Assembly (NCBI RefSeq): GCF_030265065.1
Contig: NC_080410.1
Span: forward strand, 49,396,398-49,460,397
Direction of reading: 5' to 3'
Source: Corythoichthys intestinalis
Taxonomy: Eukaryota > Chordata > Actinopteri > Syngnathiformes > Syngnathidae
Length of the DNA: 64,000 nt
The translations under genes were made by a program, and so were the position numbers. Shown piece by piece: positions 49,801 through 58,368 of this stretch; within the stretch, counting starts at the first letter, position 1, and every line of letters starts with the position of its first letter. The notes beneath the pieces are model-generated. The model was not told the origin of the DNA. It did no database searches and was given only the letters and a program-made list of their open reading frames with translations.

Positions 49801-52800
49801 AGACAAAAAACACAAGTAACAAGTGGACATGACTGTCCTGTCATTTTAATCCGTTTGAGCGGGGCATCTGCGTTAATTGCGTCAAATATTTTAACGTGAT
49901 TAATTTAAAAAAATCATTACCGCCCGTTAATGCGATAATTTTGACAGCCCTAAACAAAACCTTATGTTGGTCTTAACAGGGAGCAGCTGGATCCTGCCAT
50001 GTTAGATGAGTCATTTCATATTCAGTGTTGCCACTACAGGGCAGTTTATTAGCCCAAATTAATAATTAAATGCGAACACTTCCTAAACAAACCATTACAA
50101 CGCCACTCTAACTAAACGAATCCTCGAAGCAGAAAATTTTCATTCAAAGCTTTTTTTCTAATCGAATTACTCAAGTTAATTGATGAATCGTTGCTGCACT
50201 AGTCCAAACACTTGGCTCTTTAATTTTTATCCTTCTGCTTGGACGTCTACCAGCGTCAGTGGCACCCACTGAGTTAATCGACAGCGAATCGATGTGAAAA
50301 CTTATCAATAACTATATTGATAGTAAACTCATTGTTTACATTCTCGACCCCACCAATTTTTTTTTTGTTTACATTTTTTTCAGTTTAAAAAAAAATGAAA
50401 AATTGTAAATACTAGGGTTGTTCCGATCATGTTTTTTTGCTCCCGAGCCGATCCCGATCGTTTCAGTTTGAGTATCTGCCGATCCCGATATTTCCCGATC
50501 GATTGCTTTTTTTTTGCTCCCGATTCAATTCCAATCATTCCCGATAATTTTTCCCGATCATATACATTTTGGCAATGCATTAAGAAAAAACATGAATATA
50601 ACTCGGACGAATATATACATTCAACATACAGTACATAAGTACTGTATTTGTTTATTATGACAATAAATCCTCAAGATGGCATTTACATTATTAACATTCT
50701 TTCTGTGAGAGGGATCCACGGATAGAAAGACTTTGTATATTGTGACTTAATATTGCCATCTAGTGTATTTGCTGAACTTTCAGTAAATGATACTGAAGGC
50801 CATGCCCAAATACATGATGGGAAGTGGAACCATGACTGTGCGTAGTGCTGCCAATTGATATATCTTCTCTGCGTTGGGAAATAACATAAGGTGTTAAGAA
50901 AATGATCAATTGCTACCTTGCTTCCCCACATTGCTTCCCATGATATTTCTAATCGTAGGGAGAGGGATTGTAAGGCTTTAGCCAATTAAAAACAGGCTCC
51001 AAAGGCTGCCAAACTTCACTCTACTCATTTTACGCTGCTTTTAGCTCTATATATAGATAAAACAGTGCCATTACAGATTGAACGCAACAATACGTGAGTG
51101 GGTCGTGCAGTGCATGCATTAATTGCGTTAAATATTTTAACGTGATACATTTTTAAAAAAATAAATTACCGCCGTTATTGGGATAAATTTGATAACCCTA
51201 CCTTAAGCCTAAACTAAAGACTCTGGATAAGTGTAACATATTATGTCTGTAACATTAAATACAGTTAGAAAACGATTTAATTAAAAAATATACAGTATAT
51301 ATCTTAAAAAAAGGCATGTCCGATATTTTTTTGCCGATTCCGATGCTTTGAAAATGAAGTGATCGGACCCGATCGATCGGCATCTCTAAATACCCTATTT
51401 ATTATCATCACTTTCTCTTAATTTATTTAGTGTATTTTCCACACTATAAGGCGCACCCAAAAGCCTTCAATTTTCTCAAAAACCGACAGTGCATCTTATA
51501 ATCAGATGCGCTTTATACTGTATATGGATCAATGTTGGTTAATCATGGCATGAAATTCCCTTTAGCGCAGCTCCATCTAGTGGTAGGCATAAAACAACTC
51601 CAACTACTACTATTATTACTACTACTGCGCCTTCTAATGCGGTGCGCGGAATTAAAAATGTTTTAAAATTGGCCACTCATTCAAATTGTGCCTTATACTC
51701 TAATGCGTCTTATAGTGTATATATACACTGCTGGCCAAAAGTATGGGCACCCCTGCAATTCTGTCAGATAATGCTCAATTTCTCCCAGAAAATGGTTGCA
51801 ATTACAAATGCTTTGGTAGTAATATCTTCATTTATATTATTTATATATTTATCTATAAATCATTATCATTTTAGACAAAACTCCAAAAATGGGCCGGACA
51901 AAAGTATTGGCACCCTCAGCCTAATACTTGGTAGCACAACCTTGAGACAAAATAACTATGAACAACCGCTTCCGCTATACATCAATGAGTTTCTTGCAAT
52001 GCTCTGCTGGAATTTTAGACCATTCTTCTTTGGCCAACTGCTCCAGTTCTCTGAGATTTGAAGGGTGCCATTTTCAGATCTCTCCACAGGTGTTCTATGG
52101 GATTCAGGTTAGGACTCATTGCTGGCCACTTTAGAAGTCTCCAGTGCTTTCTCTCAAACCCATTTCTAGTGTTTTTTGAAGTGTGTTTTGGGTCATTGTC
52201 CTGCTGGAAGACCCATGACCTAGCTTTCTCACACTGGGCCCCACATCATGCTGCAAAATTTGATGGCGGTCTTCAGACTTCATAATGCTATGCACACGGT
52301 CAGCAAAGGAACCCCAAAACATCAGGGAACCTCTGCCATGTTTGACTGTGGGGACCGTGTTCTTTTCTTTGAAGGCCTCGTTTTTATCCCTATAAACTCT
52401 ATGTTGATGTCTTTTCCCATAAAGCTCTACTTTTGTCTGTTCTGACCGGAGAACATTCTTCCAAAAAGTTTTTGGCTGTCTCAGGTAAGTTTTGGCAAAC
52501 TCCAGCCTGGCTTTTTTGATGTCTCAGGGTGCCTCCCTGGAGAGGTGTTCTGGGCATGTCCCACCGGCGGGAGGCCGCAGGGACGACCCAGGACACGCTG
52601 GAGAGACCATGTCTCTCGGCTGGCTTGGGAACACCTTGGGATCCCGCCAGAGGAGCTGGTTGAAGTAGCTGGGAAGATGGAAGTCTGGGCTTCCCTGCCA
52701 AAGCAGCTGCCCCCACAACCCGATCCCGGATTAAGCGGAAGATGATGGATGGGTGGATGGATTGATGGATGGATTCTTTTCAAAGTGCAATCTTAGCAAG

Positions 52801-55800
52801 TCTTTGTTTTACATGTCCTAAATTTTTTTCTGCAACGCAGTAGATGTTCCTAATCCAATTATTGTATTTTTCGGACTACAAGTCGTACCTGAGTATAAGT
52901 CGCACCAGCCATAGAATGCCCAGCAACGAAAAAACCATATATAAGTCGCACCGGAGTATAAATCGCATTTTTGGGGGAAATTTACTTGATAAAATCCAAC
53001 ACATAGAACAGATACGTCATCTTGAAAAGAGATGTCCCGATCGATCGGCATCCCGATCGATCTTGTCCGATCACGTCATTTTCAAAGTATGGGAATCGGC
53101 AAAAAATATCGGCCATGCCTTTTTTTAATATATATATATTTTGATTAAATCGTTTTCTAATTGTATTTAACGTTATAAACATAATATGTTACACTCATCC
53201 AGAGTCTTTAGTTTAGGCTTAAGGTAGGGTTATCAAATTTATCCCGATAACGGCGGTAATTAATTTTTTAAAACATGTATCACGTTAAAATATTTAACGC
53301 AATTAATGCATGCGCTGCACGACCCACTCGCACATTGTCGCGCTCAATCTGTAATGGCGCCGTTTTACCTATATATAGAGCTAAAAGGCAGCGTAAAATG
53401 AGTAGAGTGAATTTTGGCAGCCTTTGGAGCCTTTTTTTAATTGGCTAAAGCCTTACAATCCCTCTCCCTACGATTAGAAATATCATGGGAAGCAATGTGG
53501 GGAAGCAAGGTAGCAATTGATCATTTTCTTAACACCTTAAGAAAAAAATGACTAAAACTCGGACGAATATCTACATTCAACATACAGTACATAAGTACTG
53601 TATTTGTTTATTATGACAATAAATCCTCAAGATGGCATTTATATTATTAACATTCTTTCTGTGAGAGGGATCCACCAATAGAAAGACTTGTGACTTTGTA
53701 TATTGTGACTAAATATTGCCATCTAGTGTATTTGTTGAGCTTTCAGTAAATGATACTGTAGACATACCCAAATGCATGATGGGAAGTGGAATCATGAGTG
53801 TGCGTAGTGCTACCAATTGATATATCTTCCCTGCTTAGGGAAATAACATAAGGTCTTAAGAAAAAGATCAATTGCTACCTTTCTTCCCCACATTGCTTCC
53901 CATGATATTTTTAATCGTAAAAAAGGCTCCAAAGACTGCCAAAATTCACTCTACTCATTTTACGCTGCCTTTTAGCTCCATGTATAGGTAAAATGGCGCC
54001 ATTATAGATTGAAAGCGACAAAGCGTGAGTGGGTCGTGCAGCGCCTGCGTTAATTGCGTTAAATATTTGAACGTGATTAATAAAAAAAAAAAATTAATTA
54101 CCACCATTAACGCGATAAATTTGATAGCCCTACTTTAAGACAAAACTAAAGACTCTGGATGAGTGTAAGACATTTAGTCTGTCATGTTAAATACATTTAG
54201 ACAACGATTTAATTAAAATATATATATATATATTAGAGCTGTCAAAATTGTCGCGTTAACGGGCGGTGATTAATTTTTAAAATCAATCACATTAAAATAT
54301 TTGACGCAATTAACGCACATGTCCCGCTCAGACAGTATTCTGCCTTTTGGTAAGTTTTACAGCAAGGCTTTTTGTGCTGTCTAACAGCGAACTCTTGTGG
54401 TCGCTTTGCGACATGGTTTATTGTTTTCTTGCCAGTTCAATATGGCTGCACGACGTCTCGGGCTGATGCCTACGTTGTAATGTTGTGCTTATATGATCCT
54501 TGGACAAGATTTGTCTGTAAGTATGGTTGTTGTAAAGGATGTACATATTATGTTAGTAAGCGAAATGTTATATTTTTTGTATGAGACGCTTTTTGTTTAT
54601 GTTTAGTGAACCTGGAAAGCGTGCTAAGCTAACGTTGTTGCTAATGCAATGCTTGTGTACTTTTTTTTGTAGTTTTACGACGGTCTAAATAGGACAATGG
54701 TTTGAGACCATTTTATTAATAAATCAGATGAAAAAGGAAGAAGTCTGATTATTAAGGCATTGTTCACTAGCTGTCTAGCTTTGGAAAAAGTAGATACTTC
54801 GGAGTGAGGACAGCATAGACAGATTTAAATGACAGTAGAGTGAAATGCCCACTACGGTCCTTATGTATCTTATGTTGAATGTATATATCCATCTTGTGTC
54901 TTATCTTTCCATTCCAACAATTTATTTTACAGAATATATATATAATTTACAGAAAAATATGGCATATTTTATAAATGGTTTGAATAGCGATTAATTGCGA
55001 TTAATTACGATTAATTAATTTTTAAGCTGTAATTAACTCGATTAAAAATTTTAATCGTTTGACAGCCCTAATATACAGTTGTGGTCAAAAGTTTACATAC
55101 ACTCGTGAAGAACATAATGTCATGGCTCGCTTGAGTTTCCAGTTATTTTTACAACTCTGATTTTTCTCCAATAGAGTGATTGGAACAGATACTTCTTTGT
55201 CACAAAAACATTCATGAAGTTTGGTTATTTTATGACTTTATTATGGGTTAACAGAAAAAGTGATCAAATCTGCTGGGTCAAAAATATACATACATGGATC
55301 TGAAAAAGCGAATCATTGACTTGAACAAGTCAGGAAAGTCACTTGGAGCCATTTCAAAGCAGCTGCAGGTCCCAAGAGCAACAGTGCAAACAATTAGCCT
55401 GGCACACCAGACTCAACGCTGTTCCAGCTATTGAGTCTGGCCACCCTTCCCACGGAAACAATTTCCAGGGCGGAGCAAGCCACAGCATACAGACAGCGGA
55501 GTGGACCAATCAGCGACGGGCAGACGTGACGTTAGTAAAATGGCGACTTCAGGATGACGGACTTGCGCGCGGAAGTAAACATACGAAGAGAGCGGAGTTT
55601 ATTCGACATGGCTAGCGCGAGACAGATTGTTGTCAGTGACTCGTGTCGATGTGTTTTTGGTCATTTAAAACTGATTTTACCGTGGATTGGAACATATTCT
55701 CGGCTCTGCTGTTCACCGTCTGTGTTGCTGAAGGGACGACTTTCGACGCGCAAGAGTGACGTTGCTTGTGAAGAACACGTGACGCAAATAAACGAATCTG

Positions 55801-57336
55801 ATTTGTCGATTGATTTTGTATCTGCTCGAAAAGGCCGTTAATGGGAGGGGTTCCAGACTATTTCTCTCAGTGTTTGAAAAATACAGGGAGAATAGTCTGG
55901 CAGAGCCAGGCTAGCAAACAATTGTTTGTAAGTATAAAGTGCATTGCACTGTTTTGTCACTGCCACAATCAGGAAGAAAACGCAAGCTATCACCTGCTGG
56001 TCAGGAGGGTGAAGATTCAGCAAAAAGCAGATCTGCCAACAATTGGAAGCTGCTGGAACACAGGTGTCAGTGTCCACAGTCAAGCGTGTTTTGCATCTCC
56101 ATGGACTGAGAGGCTGCCGTGCAAGAAGGAAGCCCTTGCTCCAAAAGCGACACCTTTAGGCTCGACTGAAGTTTGCTGCTGATCACATGGACAAAGATAA
56201 GACCTTCTGGAGGAAAGTTCTGTGGTCAGACGAAACAAAAATCGAGCTGTTTGGCCACAATGCCCAGCAATATGTTTGGAGGAGAAAAGGTGAGGCCTTT
56301 AACCCCAAGTACACCATGCCTACCGTCAAGCACAGTGGTGGTAGTATTATGCTGTGGGGCTGTTTTGCTGCCAATGGAACTGGTGCTTTACAGAGAGTAA
56401 ATGTGAAGATAACCTAACGTCATCAGCCCGAAGATTGGGTCTTGGGCGCAGTTGGGTGTTCCAACAGGACAATGACCCCAAACACACATCAAAAGTGGTA
56501 ATGGAATGGCTAAATCAGGCTAGAATTAAAGTTTTCGAATGGCCTTGACTTAAACCCCATTGAGAACTTGTGGACAATGCTGAAGAAACAAGTCCATGTC
56601 AGAAAGCCATCAAATTTAACTGAACTGCACCAATTCTGTCAAGAGGAGTGGTCAAAGATTCAACCAGAAGCTTGCCAGAAGCTTGTGGATGGCTACCAAA
56701 AGCAACTAATTGAAGTGAAAATGGCCAAGGGACATGTTACCAAATATTAGCGCTGATTTGATCACTTTTTTCCTGTTCACCCATAATAAAGTCATAAAAG
56801 AACCAAACTTCATGAATATTTTTTGTGACAAAGAAGTATCTGTTCCAATCACTCTATCGGAGAAAAATCAGAGTCATAGAAATAACTGGAAACTCAAGAG
56901 AGCCATGACATTATGTTCTTCACAAGTGTATGGAAACTTTTGACCACAAGTGTAAATATATTAAAAAAAGGCATGTCCGATATTTTTTTGCCGATTCCGA
57001 TACTTTGAAAATGACGTGATCGGACCCGATCGATCAGGTCCGATCACGTCATTTTCAAATATCTTTAATCATAAGGTGTTAATAATTTCACACATAAGTC
57101 GCTCCTGAGTATAAGTCGCATCCTCAGCCAAACTATGAAAAAAACTGCAACTTATAGTCCGAAAAATACAATACTCAATCATTTGAATTAATTTATAGAT
57201 TCGATTACTTAAATAATCAATAGCTACAGCCTAAAATTGACTCATCGAAAAAAAAAACGTAGATACGGAAGATATGTACTCACCCTCAAGGAATATCAAC
57301 CAGCGTCTGCTTCCTTTGGATTCCTTGAGATAATAC
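34497..57336 (-). CDS. notum: Palmitoleoyl-protein carboxylesterase Notum (partial: ten exons, 5' end outside window)
   Basis: Notum is a secreted alpha/beta-hydrolase that removes the palmitoleate from Wnt proteins and so dampens Wnt signalling. Joining 57284-57336, 47581-47676, 47295-47355, 47163-47221, 44190-44292, 43935-44126, 40236-40333, 40017-40164, 34869-34916 and 34497-34800 gives 386 residues in frame. They match human NOTUM from about residue 109 to its end. The catalytic triad is present: Ser in LLLAGSSAGGTG (codon split between two exons), Asp in QWLFDEAQ, His in ACLSHE. The lid and oxyanion parts (GGWYCF) and the Cys-rich C-terminus ([26 protein letters not shown]) are kept. The signal peptide and first roughly 108 residues must lie beyond 64000. 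All internal donors are GT. The 9.6-kb intron 47677-57283 is filled with nested transposons. Fish may have notum1a/1b; I cannot tell which. Confidence 0.96.
34869..34916 (-). CDS. notum: notum exon, catalytic histidine
   Basis: A 48-bp micro-exon coding for [15 protein letters not shown]; the His in LSHE is the third triad residue. The acceptor is TTTTAG and the donor GTGAGT. It is 5.1 kb from the preceding exon. Confidence 0.94.
34917..35300. other. notum intron start, nothing recognised
   Basis: AT-rich, with no repeat or motif that I can name. Confidence 0.4.
35300..35640. mobile_element. Fragment of the TATAAGTCGCACC MITE family
   Basis: It shares ATTTGATAAAATCCAACGCT-like sequence and GTTACATAATGCATGAACAAC with the copies at 52862 and 58204. 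A matching right-end piece with TGCGACTTATAGTCCGAAAA lies at 39809-39896, so the two may be halves of one copy spread apart by later insertions. Confidence 0.65.
35818..37228. mobile_element. piggyBac MITE
   Basis: 1411 bp bounded by TTAA on both sides (35814-35817 and 37229-37232). The ends are CCCTTTAACACCGAACG and TTAGGTGTTAAAGGG, inverted and of the piggyBac CCCT...AGGG type. No transposase frame is present, only internal sequence with a (TA)n at about 36757-36782. Confidence 0.9.
37240..38470 (+). mobile_element. Decayed hAT transposon
   Basis: The right end CTTCATACCAGAGATTCCCC and CCCAACCCTA, preceded by many TATCGAATCGTATCG words, is a hAT terminus. Within, NPLQWWKG at about 37647 followed by remnants around YLNIDMWIS looks like the C-terminal dimerisation region of a hAT transposase in broken frames. 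The left end is uncertain. Confidence 0.55.
38522..39290. mobile_element. TIR element family F, copy 2 (partial)
   Basis: Closely similar to 27190-28060 with internal deletions, for example TAGCATTATTATGTGA and GACTCCATAATGGTCAAAAC. A CpG-rich segment at 39060-39240 has no counterpart in copy 1. Confidence 0.7.
39291..40016. other. notum intron with two short repeat pieces
   Basis: 39660-39812 is the right-hand part of a GTAGTCC-type MITE (AAAATGGCAGACGAGAC, then CGTAACCCGAGGACGACCTG). 39815-39896 is the right end of a TATAAGTCGCACC MITE. The rest is unassigned. Confidence 0.5.
40017..40164 (-). CDS. notum: notum exon, catalytic aspartate
   Basis: It codes for [17 protein letters not shown] to ELRNTLKDV and carries the triad Asp in WLFDEAQ. 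The acceptor is TCGTAG and the donor GTAAGT. Confidence 0.95.
40236..40333 (-). CDS. notum: notum exon
   Basis: It codes for [16 protein letters not shown] to [16 protein letters not shown]. The acceptor is CACCAG and the donor GTATGT. Confidence 0.95.
40334..40839. other. notum intron, unclassified, part of a larger interrupted repeat
   Basis: The sequence from about 40660 continues at 41769 after the hAT copy. It has no frame. A terminal-exon-like AATAAA at about 42158 leaves open a retroelement or LTR origin, but I cannot name it. Confidence 0.3.
40840..41768. mobile_element. hAT element with TAGAGGTGTGC termini
   Basis: 929 bp from TAGAGGTGTGCAAAATTTCC to AAGATTCCCAGCTCTA, with a perfect 8-bp duplication GTAACCAA at 40832-40839 and 41769-41776. 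Non-autonomous. Confidence 0.93.
41777..42339. other. Continuation of the unclassified repeat
   Basis: No ORF on either strand that resembles a known protein. See 40334-40839. Confidence 0.3.
42342..43188. mobile_element. TA-flanked MITE with ACAAGTAGTCCCCGGG ends
   Basis: CAAGTAGTCCCCGGGTTACG at the left is mirrored by TAGTCCGGGGACTACCTG at the right, both next to TA. It contains AAAATGGCGAATGAGGCTCC, a phrase shared with the copies at 39660-39812 and 45172-46992. Confidence 0.85.
43189..43934. other. notum intron, nothing recognised
   Basis: No repeat family or gene can be supported. Confidence 0.4.
43935..44126 (-). CDS. notum: notum exon
   Basis: It codes for [17 protein letters not shown] through [15 protein letters not shown] to [11 protein letters not shown]. 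The acceptor is ACGCAG and the donor GTAGGC. Confidence 0.95.
44190..44292 (-). CDS. notum: notum exon, catalytic serine split
   Basis: It codes for [18 protein letters not shown] to LLLAGS and ends with AG of the catalytic Ser codon, completed by T in the next exon. The acceptor is GAGCAG and the donor GTACGT. Confidence 0.95.
44293..44895. other. notum intron with a Charlie-like end
   Basis: ATCAGGGGTGTCCAAATTAC at about 44682 is a Charlie-type hAT terminus, but its partner is not clear. The remainder is unassigned. Confidence 0.35.
44896..45165. mobile_element. Tc1-like terminal fragment
   Basis: TACAGTGGGGGCAAATAAGT and the following AACCACCAATTGTGCAAG-like text are the end of a common fish Tc1 family. 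About 270 bp remain with no transposase. Confidence 0.7.
45488..46937. mobile_element. Fold-back TIR element TGGGGCGCCGTTTG
   Basis: TGGGGCGCCGTTTGTAAAGC and about 110 further bases at the left are mirrored at 46815-46937. TA flanks both sides (45486-45487 and 46938-46939). Next inside each arm lies a (TAAATC)n-type array in opposite orientation. The centre holds other DNA, including a hAT-like end GGGGCGCGCCCCACTATTTG at about 46600. Confidence 0.85.
45604..45715. repeat. (TTAAATCTAAATC)n array
   Basis: About eight near-perfect 12-13-bp units. A diverged inverted counterpart (GATTTAGATTAA words) lies at 46630-46790. Confidence 0.9.
47163..47221 (-). CDS. notum: notum exon
   Basis: It codes for [19 protein letters not shown] (human FIPYCSSDVWSGASSKSEK). 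The acceptor is TCGAAG, a weak match with a modest pyrimidine tract; the donor is GTAAGT. The frame and neighbours fix the boundary. Confidence 0.92.
47295..47355 (-). CDS. notum: notum exon
   Basis: It codes for [19 protein letters not shown], matching human TGILSSQPEENPYWWNANM. The acceptor is CGCAG and the donor GTAGGT. Confidence 0.94.
47581..47676 (-). CDS. notum: notum exon
   Basis: It codes for [19 protein letters not shown] to KWPQTKT, with the GGW motif of the oxyanion region at its start. The acceptor is GTGCAG and the donor GTACGT. Confidence 0.95.
47780..48927. mobile_element. hAT-delta copy 2
   Basis: TAAGGCTGCAGCTATCGAAT to CGTTTCAGCTCTA, the same family as 15445-17601 but without the alpha insertion. 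It has an internal duplication TTATTAGCGCTTAGCGCT at about 48513-48548. The flanking 8-mers match at only about half of the positions. Confidence 0.8.
49377..49952. mobile_element. hAT-alpha element, short form, reversed
   Basis: 576 bp from TAGGGCTGTCAAACG to TTTTGACAGCCCTA with a perfect 8-bp duplication AACAAAAC (49369-49376 and 49953-49960). Confidence 0.95.
50413..51385. mobile_element. hAT-gamma element, copy 1
   Basis: TAGGGTTGTTCCGATCATG to GATCGATCGGCATCT, flanked by GTAAATAC (50405-50412) and CTAAATAC (51386-51393), one mismatch in eight. The interior has a hAT-alpha-like segment (ATATATACATTCAACATACA), showing the two families share interior sequence. Confidence 0.85.
51431..51722. 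mobile_element. Small MITE with TATAAGGCGCAC ends
   Basis: TGTATTTTCCACACTATAAG at the left and CTTATAGTGTATATATACA at the right are imperfect inverted repeats, related in style to the TATAAGTCGCACC family. Confidence 0.65.
51726..52525 (-). mobile_element. Tc1-like transposon, truncated
   Basis: It starts after TA with CACTGCTGGCCAAAAGTATG and reads (minus strand) Tc1 transposase text including a [10 protein letters not shown]-like region at about 52195-52215. It is cut at about 52525 by a LINE tail. Same family as 60210-61763, in the opposite orientation. Confidence 0.8.
52526..52775 (+). mobile_element. RTE/Rex3-like LINE 3' end
   Basis: On the + strand it encodes the typical C-terminal end of the LINE protein ([33 protein letters not shown]), and ends in a (GATG)n tail at about 52740-52770. 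Only the last 250 bp are present, as usual for 5'-truncated LINE copies. Confidence 0.8.
54234..55072. mobile_element. hAT-alpha element, long form, copy 2
   Basis: TAGAGCTGTCAAAATTGTCG to GTTTGACAGCCCTA in an (AT)n target. It has the same extra interior as 15556-16393, with only scattered differences by eye. Confidence 0.9.
55078..56952 (+). mobile_element. Tc1-like transposon, both ends present, transposase broken
   Basis: TA-flanked, with long terminal inverted repeats of about 200 bp starting CAGTTGTGGTCAAAAGTTT. The + strand encodes a Tc1 transposase in pieces: N-terminal helix-turn-helix ([18 protein letters not shown]), catalytic domain [14 protein letters not shown] (first Asp), [13 protein letters not shown] (second Asp), PIENLW (Glu) and the end KGHVTKY. 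Several shifts and stops break it. A 519-bp element with a 9-bp duplication is inserted just after the N-terminal domain. Confidence 0.92.
55396..55914. mobile_element. 519-bp TIR element with 9-bp target duplication and promoter-like interior
   Basis: The ends AGCCTGGCACACCAGACT and AGTCTGGCAGAGCCAGGCTAG-type (shown in part) are imperfect inverted repeats. CAAACAATT flanks it on both sides (55387-55395 and 55915-55923), and the Tc1 sequence reads through correctly when it is removed. Nine-base duplications suggest a Mutator-like element, though P and Merlin types cannot be excluded. The interior is CpG-rich with CCAATCAG (55506), TGACGTTA (55527), AAAATGGCG (55537) and GCGGAAGT (55569), followed by a 77-codon ORF (MASARQ..., 55608-55841) I do not recognise. 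Confidence 0.8.
57284..57336 (-). CDS. notum: notum exon (first seen in window)
   Basis: It codes for [17 protein letters not shown], matching human YYLKESRGSRRWLLFLE. The acceptor is TTGCAG and the donor GTGAGT. Its first base completes a Gly codon begun in an exon outside the window. Confidence 0.95.
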
Positions 57337-58201
57337 CTGCAAGAATACACCATTGTGTTACATACACAATCTTTTGGCTTTGGACCAGCGTGACTAAATA
57401 CACTTTTTAAACAGACACATTCCAGTTGTACTTTCCAACCCTTTGTTGAGATAACACCTTCAGGGTTTAAGTCTGTCTTTTATCTCAGACGTTAGCATCA
57501 CGTCGCTTTGTCGATTCCAATCTTCCGGAATAAAAAGGTGACATTAGGTAGCCGCAATGGCAAAAAAAAACAAAAAAAGGTGGCTTATCTTAATCACCCC
57601 TATGCTCTTACAGATCAAATAGCAGTACAAGAACCGGAATGTTTGAGCTCATCATCCTTTGCCGATGATCTCACCATGACAGCGATGAGCAAATCGATTG
57701 GCATTTTAAGATATGATCACCGATGCGGTCAGATGCGACAAATTCTGGGGGTAAAGCGGAAAAGTCACGGGTGTGACTAAACTTTGACGGCAGCCAAACA
57801 CGTTTCAGCGACTGCGTAGATGCTGAGTCACACTTTGGCTCTATTCAGTGACTTTATATTATTCGGGTGGAAGCACTTGAAACAAGTGCAGACTCCGTAA
57901 GATGAATCTCACACGTATGAAATGATTTCATTTGTCGGCAAATGCGAGCTGATGGATTTAGCATCTTAGCAGACAAGTGCTGAAAGCAAAAAAAAAAAAA
58001 AAAATGCCATCTGCCGGTAAACTGTTACTCCCGCTGCGTTTCTAAAGAGCTTTACTGGGCGCCTGTTAAAGGAGGAATTACGCAGAATTATTACTGTTAA
58101 ATCCGCCAATAGACCACATATCATTTTTAGTCATGTCCACACATGTTGACTGCAGTCCAGGATATGTCATGGTGTATAATAACACTGCTTAATGATGAAA
58201 C
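57337..58201. other. notum intron, nothing recognised
   Basis: Contains a short poly-A run and no repeat family that I can name. A 90-codon + strand ORF at 57508-57780 has no recognisable domain and is taken as chance. Confidence 0.4.
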
Positions 58202-58368
58202 TACCGTATTTTTCGGACTATAAGTCGCACCGGAGTATAAGTCGCATTTTTGGGGGAAATTTACTTGATAAAATCCAAAACATTGAACAGATATTTCACC
58301 TTGAAAGGCAATTTAAAATAAAAATACAATAGAGAACAACATGCTGAATAAGTGCACAGTATAATAAT

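Larger units (their letters stand above)
47737..50201. mobile_element. hAT-beta copy with two nested hAT elements
   Basis: It runs from TAGGGCTGCCGCTATCAATT to AATCGTTGCTGCACTA with a perfect 8-bp duplication GTCCAAAC (47729-47736 and 50202-50209). hAT-delta (47780-48927) and hAT-alpha (49377-49952) are inserted in it. It starts 60 bp from a notum exon. Confidence 0.92.
53034..57055. mobile_element. hAT-gamma copy 2, folded back and interrupted
   Basis: 53034-53545 is the right half of a gamma element in inverted orientation, joined head to head at about 53546 to a forward gamma copy (53546-54225). That forward copy's end is found at 56960-57055 after a hAT-alpha and a Tc1 insertion. Confidence 0.75.
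52862..57172. mobile_element. TATAAGTCGCACC MITE, split
   Basis: The left part 52862-53033 (GTATTTTTCGGACTACAAGT) and the right part about 57060-57172 (ending CTTATAGTCCGAAAAATACA) are inverted ends of one MITE. A hAT-gamma copy and its passengers lie between them. Confidence 0.8.
52776..57235. mobile_element. hAT-beta remnant that hosts a five-level nest
   Basis: 52776-52861 (CAAAGTGCAATCTTAGCAAG...) and 57173-57235 (ending AATAGCTACAGCC) are two neighbouring parts of a hAT-beta copy, separated by the TATAAGTCGCACC MITE and everything inside it. Confidence 0.75.

Noticed and set aside
52399-52783. Minus-strand frames of 64-105 codons
   Set aside because: Antisense to the RTE/Rex3-like LINE tail and a Tc1 fragment.
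57508-57780. 90-codon + strand frame as an extra exon
   Set aside because: It is on the opposite strand to notum, with no similarity or splice context that I could identify.
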